Assembly (NCBI GenBank): GCA_964200185.2
Contig: CAXNAD020000280.1
Span: forward strand, 1-22,708
Reading direction: 5' to 3'
Length of the DNA: 22,708 nt
Origin: Choristocarpus tenellus KU-1152
Lineage: Eukaryota; Phaeophyceae
Position numbers and translations under genes: made by a program
The notes under the pieces: generated by a model
What the model was told of the DNA's origin: nothing
Databases searched by the model: none
Seen by the model: only the letters and a program-made list of their open reading frames with translations
In this document: positions 18,301 to 22,708 of the stretch, in pieces
How positions within the stretch are numbered: position 1 is the stretch's first letter
Layout of the letters: every line of letters begins with the position of its first letter

Positions 18301-18499
18301 AAGCCGTGACATTTCTGATCCTACCACAAAGCCAAATGTGATTGAGCCCACGTTCTTAATTACTATGAAGGAGCCTCCAAAGACAACATTCCATGTCACA
18401 TTGGGCAGAGATAGAGATAGTCATATGCGCAATCGTGGAAGGGGTCGAAGAGGCAGGGGAGGCCGTGGTAGGGGTCGGGGAGGCAAAGGTAAGGTGTAA
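12197..18499 (+). CDS. RNA-binding protein with RRM-like fold, CCCH zinc finger and RGG tail
   Basis: Coding exons are 12197-12335, 12790-13835, an uncertain 14160-14243, 14629-16308 and 17195-18499, giving 1417 residues with the 84-bp exon or 1389 without it. Order along the protein: a short basic, Pro-rich start; a Ser/Thr-rich stretch (about 50-115); a low-complexity middle; an Arg/Asp/Ser/Glu-rich section (about 615-735) with further RD/RE clusters to about 940; an RRM-like fold (about 945-1015); one CCCH finger (Cys1077, Cys1086, Cys1092, His1096); and an RG/RGG tail in the last 24 residues. Such a set is known from nuclear proteins that bind RNA in splicing, processing or export; this role is inferred. 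The CCCH spacing C-x8-C-x5-C-x3-H is the standard one. It lies head to head with the coiled-coil gene. I cannot name the family, and orthologues in other species were not checked. Confidence 0.8.
12336..12789 (+). other. Intron 1 of the RRM/CCCH gene
   Basis: This 454-bp phase-1 intron has donor GTAGGT and a strong pyrimidine tract (CCCCCCTCCCCAG) at the acceptor. A second AG follows three bases later. No other feature was seen in it. Confidence 0.65.
12790..13835 (+). CDS. RRM/CCCH gene, exon 2 (Ser/Thr-rich)
   Basis: The acceptor is the tandem pair CCCCAGCAG, so the exon begins at 12790 or 12793, both in frame. The first 65 codons are extremely rich in Thr and Ser. The rest is mostly disordered in character, with Lys, Ser and Pro, and ends with a more helical part (TIVQDLCKNLQSLLESNG). 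The donor is TACAAG|GTGTGT at 13836, phase 0. The frame stays open after the donor to 14009 but becomes hydrophobic and unlike the rest. No domain was recognised. Confidence 0.8.
14160..14243 (+). CDS. RRM/CCCH gene, possible cassette exon 3
   Basis: An 84-bp phase 0-0 exon is possible, reading KYKMELWRLWCYKKQIIFTR followed by RAFDQPET. The composition (Trp, Tyr, Phe, Lys) is protein-like and unlike the rest of the intron. Its borders are weak: the acceptor would be GATTGAG, seven bases beyond a better CTACAG that gives the wrong phase, and the donor is ACG|GTCATT. Exon 2 also joins exon 4 in frame without it. An alternative frame through the same bases (GLRNTKWSCGDCG) would need a donor at TTTG|GTAAAC inside exon 2. 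Confidence 0.35.
14521..14591 (+). repeat. 21-bp tandem repeat, three copies and a part
   Basis: The unit CACCCTCTTGTCCGGCATCCC occurs three times without change (14521-14541, 14542-14562, 14563-14583), followed by the first eight bases of a fourth copy. It lies about 40 bases before the exon 4 acceptor. If this part of the open frame were translated it would give a repeated His-Pro-Leu-Val-Arg-His-Pro, but I place it in an intron. Confidence 0.9.
14629..16308 (+). CDS. RRM/CCCH gene, exon 4 (RD/RS-rich, first half of the RRM)
   Basis: The acceptor ATCTCACAG|GGT starts a 560-codon phase 0-0 exon that ends ATGAAG|GTGAGC. It begins GYLPGIALITPATGDVREKE. From about 15208 the sequence is dominated by Arg with Ser, Asp, Glu and Gly (RDR, RER, GRGR), as in RS/RD-type nuclear RNA-binding proteins. 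Two similar blocks, SGSFFSKRG and SESFSSKRG, stand about 26 residues apart. The last part, from TWDGFLLIRGTHF to GEINVMK, fits beta1, alpha1 and beta2-3 of an RRM. Reading past the donor gives only VSK and a stop. Confidence 0.85.
16309..17194 (+). other. Intron 4 of the RRM/CCCH gene
   Basis: This 886-bp phase-0 intron has donor GTGAGC and acceptor GTTCTGGTTCAG. It interrupts the RRM-like fold. No repeat or coding signal was seen in it. Confidence 0.75.
17195..18499 (+). CDS. RRM/CCCH gene, last exon (end of the RRM, CCCH finger, RGG tail)
   Basis: This exon carries 434 codons and TAA (18497-18499). It starts MSSFREAERASRILNGMVM, which fits alpha2 of an RRM begun in exon 4. After a Lys/Glu-rich linker (LEEEEYRRIKAKYGAYGDS) comes the CCCH finger, with Cys at 17474 and His ending at 17533. 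A long disordered part follows, rich in Gly, Ser, Asp, His and Asn. The end, MRNRGRGRRGRGG and onwards, is an RG/RGG box, a common RNA- and protein-binding tail and a target of arginine methylation. A perfect 18-bp tandem duplication (LEGQTS twice) lies at 17677-17712. Confidence 0.9.
   Translation: MSSFREAERASRILNGMVMTSLVCGDNLNGIPSAPYKPKKGTQGLLLAETLEEEEYRRIKAKYGAYGDSIRQAGSLYNERVATLNNGGQDIDLCPYVEMVGGCIYSIDCPLKHSKAQRVSPHGASHPHNRLEKGNTAPFVPFGHRGKNGGGVDSLREQNRLLEGQTSLEGQTSPPTDPVVKDQNTEEMSSMDGPVNQNENFPHHYGGRGSLGRADPSKGDVHGVHEGDDMSNIYFEGSGSGDSYTYQTGSISDRDLVDHRGKVETIDADRTSRAYGNRMLGDDDSSYRRGYGNQVGTIQSINNWSHTSSEHGGLHNDRNNLGITFTNSSDVLSSTVVQSRSNDEPGDHPVVTVWRQQPLKSEMDVEPSQSRDISDPTTKPNVIEPTFLITMKEPPKTTFHVTLGRDRDSHMRNRGRGRRGRGGRGRGRGGKGKV
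17677..17712 (+). repeat. 18-bp coding tandem duplication
   Basis: GCTGGAGGGGCAAACCTC occurs twice with no difference and no gap. It encodes LEGQTS twice in the disordered part of the last exon and keeps the frame. The perfect identity suggests a recent slip. Confidence 0.9.
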
Positions 18500-20080
18500 C
18501 AAACCCATGCACAACACTGGTCATCATCTCTGTGAAAGAACAAAAGGATTGGGCAGTGAGATTATTACTTGGTACATCAAACTCACATGACCTCCTACAT
18601 TGATGCTCTCTGCAAGTGAGCGAGACCCTTGACCTGCTGCGTTGAGGTCTTCACACAAGTCATGGTCAAGTGAGGAAACTGCACCTCTTGTCTGTGTGTG
18701 AGAGCTCAATATGGATTGAGGGAGATAAGACCACAGTATTTTTCATGAACCCCTCTACCGTGTTGTGTTGCTCTGACCGCAGAGGTGGTGTGGTGTGGGG
18801 CATTCACTGAGGATCATTTATGGGTTGTGTGGAAGGTGAGAAATGGGAGATGTGTGCAATCCTTCACACCTACTATGTTTTAGGGTTGGTTTTTGTCTGA
18901 TTGCATAGTTAGCAAAAGAACCACAGGGTTTGGAATGGAGGCAAGTGGACTTACCTTGTACATATCTCTTGGCCAAAGGAACTTGTTGTCAATGTGTATT
19001 CATGCTGCCTCTTTCTGCATTAATGAGAAACTGGGTAGAAGCAATCTCAAACTTGACCGTGTAAAAAGTCAAGAGTTTGTGTTGCCTGTGACAGGTATTT
19101 CTACCTGTAGATAATGATATCCACTGTGTTGTGTTGATCCCACTGCAGAGCTGTACCTGTAGGGTGGATAGAGGGACATAAGCAAGACTGCATTCTATCA
19201 GATGTCCTTAGGAGAGTTTTGGGGTGCAGTGAGATAATTCTCTGTGTCAAGTTCTTGTAGATTACTCAAACACTCCTATTCTCATAATAGATGGGGAAGG
19301 GGCAAGACTTTTTTTTCTTGGATCATTATGATATAGGAGTGATGTCAACAAGTAGGTTTGGACCACCTAATATGGCTCAAAGTGGAGTCAGGAGAGTTTA
19401 CCACATTGACTATTGTTATTAATGATTTGTTTTTTGTTTTTTGATATGTGCATGTTAGCTCACTGTATGACTAAATTTGTCTAAGAGGAGAGGCATACGC
19501 TCATAGTCTTTGCTGAAATGTGCTCAGCCCTTCCTTGACTCAGTAGGTATCTGTCGTAAGACATCCAACCTCCTCCAGCCCTAATCCTTTGTTTAAAGCA
19601 CGTTATCATGTACATGTTTTAATAATCTGGATAGCGACAAAGAGGCAAGATGTGCATTCATTGCACTGGACTGCAGGATTCTGATTGTTTATAGTTAGTG
19701 GAGGGGGGTGGTTATTGGTGTGGATCTTGCTTGCTGATTGCAGAGGGAAGAGAGTGAAGCTTATTGTGATTTTCTTTTGCTGTGATCTACATCTACATCA
19801 CCAATGAGGGGTAGGGTGACTAGACCGAATCTCCTGCTGTGGTATATGCCTGTCGAGCAAGGCATTGGTTTGAACATGATGGAAGAGCTTGTGGGTTGGA
19901 ATGATGCACCGGTCTGTTGTGGTTAGCTATGATGTAGGAATTTGTGGTCCTGTCATGACCATGTGCACAGATTTCCTCCTTGGCTCTACAGATTGGGGAG
20001 TGATCATTTTTGCATGCGACTAGCACAGATTTCGTTTATTTGTCAATGCATGTAATGCCCCACTATCTGTGGGCAGGCTT

Positions 20081-20310
20081 AGTACTCCCTGAGGATCATA
20101 TGGTATCCTATCGATGCATCCTACTACTGTTCTAGGTGTGAATGTGTGGTTTTGACTTGCAGTGCAATAGCTGGAAGTGAACAGGGATGGAAAGTAGTAC
20201 TCCCTGAGGATCATACGGTATCCTATCGATGCATTCTACTGCAGTTGTAGGTGTGAATGTGTGGTTTTGACTTGCAGTGCAATGGCTGGAAGTGAACAGA
20301 GATGGGAAGG
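20081..20310. repeat. 115-bp tandem duplication
   Basis: Two adjacent copies (20081-20195 and 20196-20310) both start AGTACTCCCTGAGGATCATA and differ at about nine positions (about 92% identity by eye). Each contains GTGAATGTGTGGTTTTGACT. No coding role was seen: the frames through the copies are short. Confidence 0.9.
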
Positions 20311-20700
20311 TCAGAAAATGGACAGCTGTCACTGTCAAATTATCCTTTTTTTTTCTTGGGGATGTGTCTCTTCTAGTGGTGGCTGTTGACATGGTTGTAG
20401 TAGGGTATCACCACCTCATGTTGGGGTTGGATTTTTTAGCTACAAGCTAGTTAGTGGTGCAAAATACTCTAGGAGGGTCCACACAAACGCTTCCTTTTCT
20501 GTTCTGTGTACTGTGTTGTGCTTGGCATGTATGTCTTTATGTCGGTTGTGCCTGTATGCATACAAGTTTGGAGAATTTTCAATGACTTTTGGAAAGCTCC
20601 CTACTGTGGCAAAGGGTTCATTACCTCAGATATGTGTGTGTGATATGTTATTATGGACCTCTTGTGGATGTGTTTTGCCTGCAACAAATAGTTACACATA

Positions 20701-20727
20701 GTAGTAGTAGTAGTAGAAGTAGTAGTA
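20701..20727. repeat. GTA microsatellite
   Basis: Five GTA units, one GAA and three more GTA units. It is a plain trinucleotide repeat in intergenic DNA. Confidence 0.9.
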
Positions 20728-22600
20728 TGCAGTTTTAGGTGTACCTACCCTCTTCATAGTGTTAATTGGGTGGTTCGCCTCTCGCTTCACCTAGTCTGAT
20801 CCCTTTATAATTAACAATCACCTTCTAATATTGCACTATAATATTTTGCTTTCCTTTGACCTCAAACCTGATAGTGTTTCTGTTTGACTCTGATGCAAGA
20901 TCTGGCAAGCAATGCGGACATAGCAAGCACATCCTTTTTTCCCCAACAATTTTCTTCTGGAAAGTCAAAGAAATTCACACTACTACTTTGATGCGGAAGA
21001 TTCTCCTCTCGTCTTTGTTGGATGGAATGCACGAACGGAGGTTATTGTCGGAACTACTCTGGGTATTGAAGTACTCATTTCAACCACTGAACAAAATTCA
21101 TTATACTTACATTCCGTTCAGGTATTACGCAATGGGGGTGTTACAACTATAATAGTACATTCAACAATTACAGTATAGTTAAGATCGTGGGTCGACCCAT
21201 GGTTTGACTCCGTTGTTTCAGTTCAAGGCCATAAACCAGCCCTGATAATAATACTTACTGGTATCAGGTCAGTCTGCGGGCTGAACTTGTTGAAGTAGTA
21301 AACTGACAGGGGTTTTAGACATTTTTCCTGGACTAACCCAAGACGGGTCGAATCTTGAGAGTGCGTTCAAGAAATGTTTCCACTTACAAAATAGGTGTTG
21401 AGTTGGCCTCAATTACACCTCTGGACTATTGTTATTGCTCTATATGGATGTTGGGGGGAATTGAATAGTTTCAAAACCTCCTTTTTTAGAAAGGACTTAT
21501 TTTGGGAGTGAAAACACAGAAAACGATAGTTTTCTTCCGCGTCATACAATTTGAAATGCCCTACAAATAATATTATTGATTTTCCAAAATTTCATTCTAG
21601 GTTCTTTGTTGTTGGTGTTCCTTTTTTCTAGGTAACAATAATAACATGATTAAATTGAGCAAGTTGTAAGCACCTGCACTGCATATTATACTGTACCAAT
21701 ATTATTATCTAGTCTTGAAAAAAAGGATCTTAACTCTACTTCTCCACCAATGATGGAGGAATCTAAGAGGCAGGATGTGTTGGTCTCTTGATGTACTAGA
21801 TAGCATTGGTCCTTGACTTGAATTGCTTGACAAATTATGAGATTTGTTTGAACCTAACACATCTTGCTTGATGCTATTCTGAACAAAGTAAACTATAACT
21901 TGAGTTGTGAAATAATTGATGTTCTTTACTTCTTGGAGGCAAACTCCTCTTGCTGAAACGGAATGTGGAAGAATGGGTACAGACACACAATACATCTGTG
22001 TGTGTTGTTTGAGCTATTCATTTTATTATTGGTTCCTTTTTAGTCCTTAGGGTGGGGCAATGAATTATGAGAAAATGACATGAAATAACAAACAGATCAG
22101 GTTGGCTACACACAGACCTAACTAATATTTTGAATATAGTTTCTTTGGATCACAACTGTAATATTTTACCAGAATTGAGAATAAGTACAAAAACATAATG
22201 CGCTCACAAAAACAATTCAACTACTCTATCAATGAGGGGAAGCACTTTACAATACCTTCAGTCCATGTTAAATAAATGGGTTCTTGCGCTGAGCTTCTCC
22301 AAAAACGATGGGTGCGTATGATTACCTCGATACATACTGCTGGCAACCAACTAATCGTAGAGAGAGCATCATCCGCACAACAGGTATCCACCAGTTCAAT
22401 CAAAAGCAACATAAACCACACAAAAAGCAAAGTACATGGTATTGATCGATGGTGATGACTGCTATCTTTTGTCATTTACAATAACAGTTGAGCTATCATA
22501 CTCCCTAATAATGCAACAACCACCTACCAAGGCAGTAAACATTAACCATCATACATACAAAACTGTATTCCAACAAAACGAAAACAGCAGTGTGCCAACA

Positions 22601-22645
22601 GACCCAAAGTATCTGGGGGGGGGGGGGGGGGGGGAGGGGGGGGGG
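22601..22645. repeat. MITE-terminus-like sequence running into a G homopolymer
   Basis: GACCCAAAGTATCTGGGG at 22601-22618 matches the terminus consensus of the element at 4185-4362 (17 of 18 to its right end). It is followed by about 20 G, one A and ten more G, then a GC-rich, irregular tail to the window end. This is either the start of another copy or a damaged copy; the homopolymer is probably a sequencing or assembly fault at a contig end. Confidence 0.5.
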
Positions 22646-22708
22646 CACAACCCGGGGGGGCCGCTGGGGCCAAACCAGAAAAAGGGAATTTAATTATCCC
22701 ATAAACCG

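Larger units (their letters stand above)
18500..22708. other. Intergenic stretch without a recognised gene
   Basis: Over 4.2 kb after the stop codon of the RRM/CCCH gene, no open frame has protein-like composition or splice logic that I can follow. The first part must hold the 3' UTR; no AATAAA was found within about 1 kb, so the poly(A) site is not called. The sequence becomes AT-rich from about 20800. The tandem repeats and the G-run listed separately are the only structures seen. Confidence 0.6.

Noticed and set aside
18721-19190. Two stretches that share GTGTTGTGTTG and GCAGAG
   Set aside because: The similarity is short and the order of the shared parts differs, so I could not support a repeat.
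21705-21995. Minus-strand open frame that might be a retroelement remnant
   Set aside because: No reverse transcriptase, integrase or RNase H motif was seen, and the region is merely AT-rich with few stops.
1-22708. tRNA, rRNA, CRISPR array or prokaryotic operon
   Set aside because: No cloverleaf with a T-loop GGTTCRA-type box, no rRNA-like conserved block and no regularly spaced short repeats were seen. The gene layout is eukaryotic.

Overview
The window is nuclear DNA from a eukaryote with intron-rich genes. The introns are a few hundred bases to 1.5 kb long with GT-AG borders, and there are no bacterial-style gene packs. It holds two protein genes that point away from each other. The taxon cannot be settled from sequence alone; I lean weakly towards a streptophyte alga or a plant, but no gene here proves it.

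Left half (26-10949, minus strand): the 5' part of a gene for a very long coiled-coil protein that I cannot name. I reconstruct nine coding exons, at 10949-10905, 10243-10173, 9775-9577, 9272-9204, 8665-8321, 7592-7488, 6397-6278, 5507-5361 and 3859-26. They join in one open frame of 1645 codons. The last exon alone carries 1278 codons, and its frame stays open to the window edge, so the C-terminus lies outside. All junctions are phase 0 except one. The largest intron (3860-5360) contains a 178-bp element with terminal inverted repeats and a 4-bp target-site duplication, which looks like a MITE.

Middle (10950-12196): a head-to-head intergenic region of about 1.25 kb between the two predicted start codons. 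It is CpG-rich close to the plus-strand gene and probably holds both promoters.

Right-centre (12197-18499, plus strand): a complete gene of four or five coding exons (12197-12335, 12790-13835, an uncertain 84-bp exon 14160-14243, 14629-16308, 17195-18499). It encodes a protein of about 1390-1417 residues: a Ser/Thr-rich N-terminal part, a long Arg/Asp/Ser/Glu-rich section, an RRM-like fold, one CCCH zinc finger (C-x8-C-x5-C-x3-H) and an RG/RGG tail. This is the layout of a nuclear RNA-binding protein. I found no family name I could defend.

Right end (18500-22708): about 4.2 kb in which I see no gene. It holds a 115-bp tandem duplication, a GTA microsatellite and, at the extreme end, a sequence like the MITE terminus that runs into a long G homopolymer. 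The last part looks like poor sequence or a contig end.

The two genes show no functional link beyond sharing an upstream region. The strongest points are the giant phase-0 exon, the MITE-like element with its possible second copy, and the split RRM/CCCH/RGG gene with its alternative splice options. I found no convincing new biological system.
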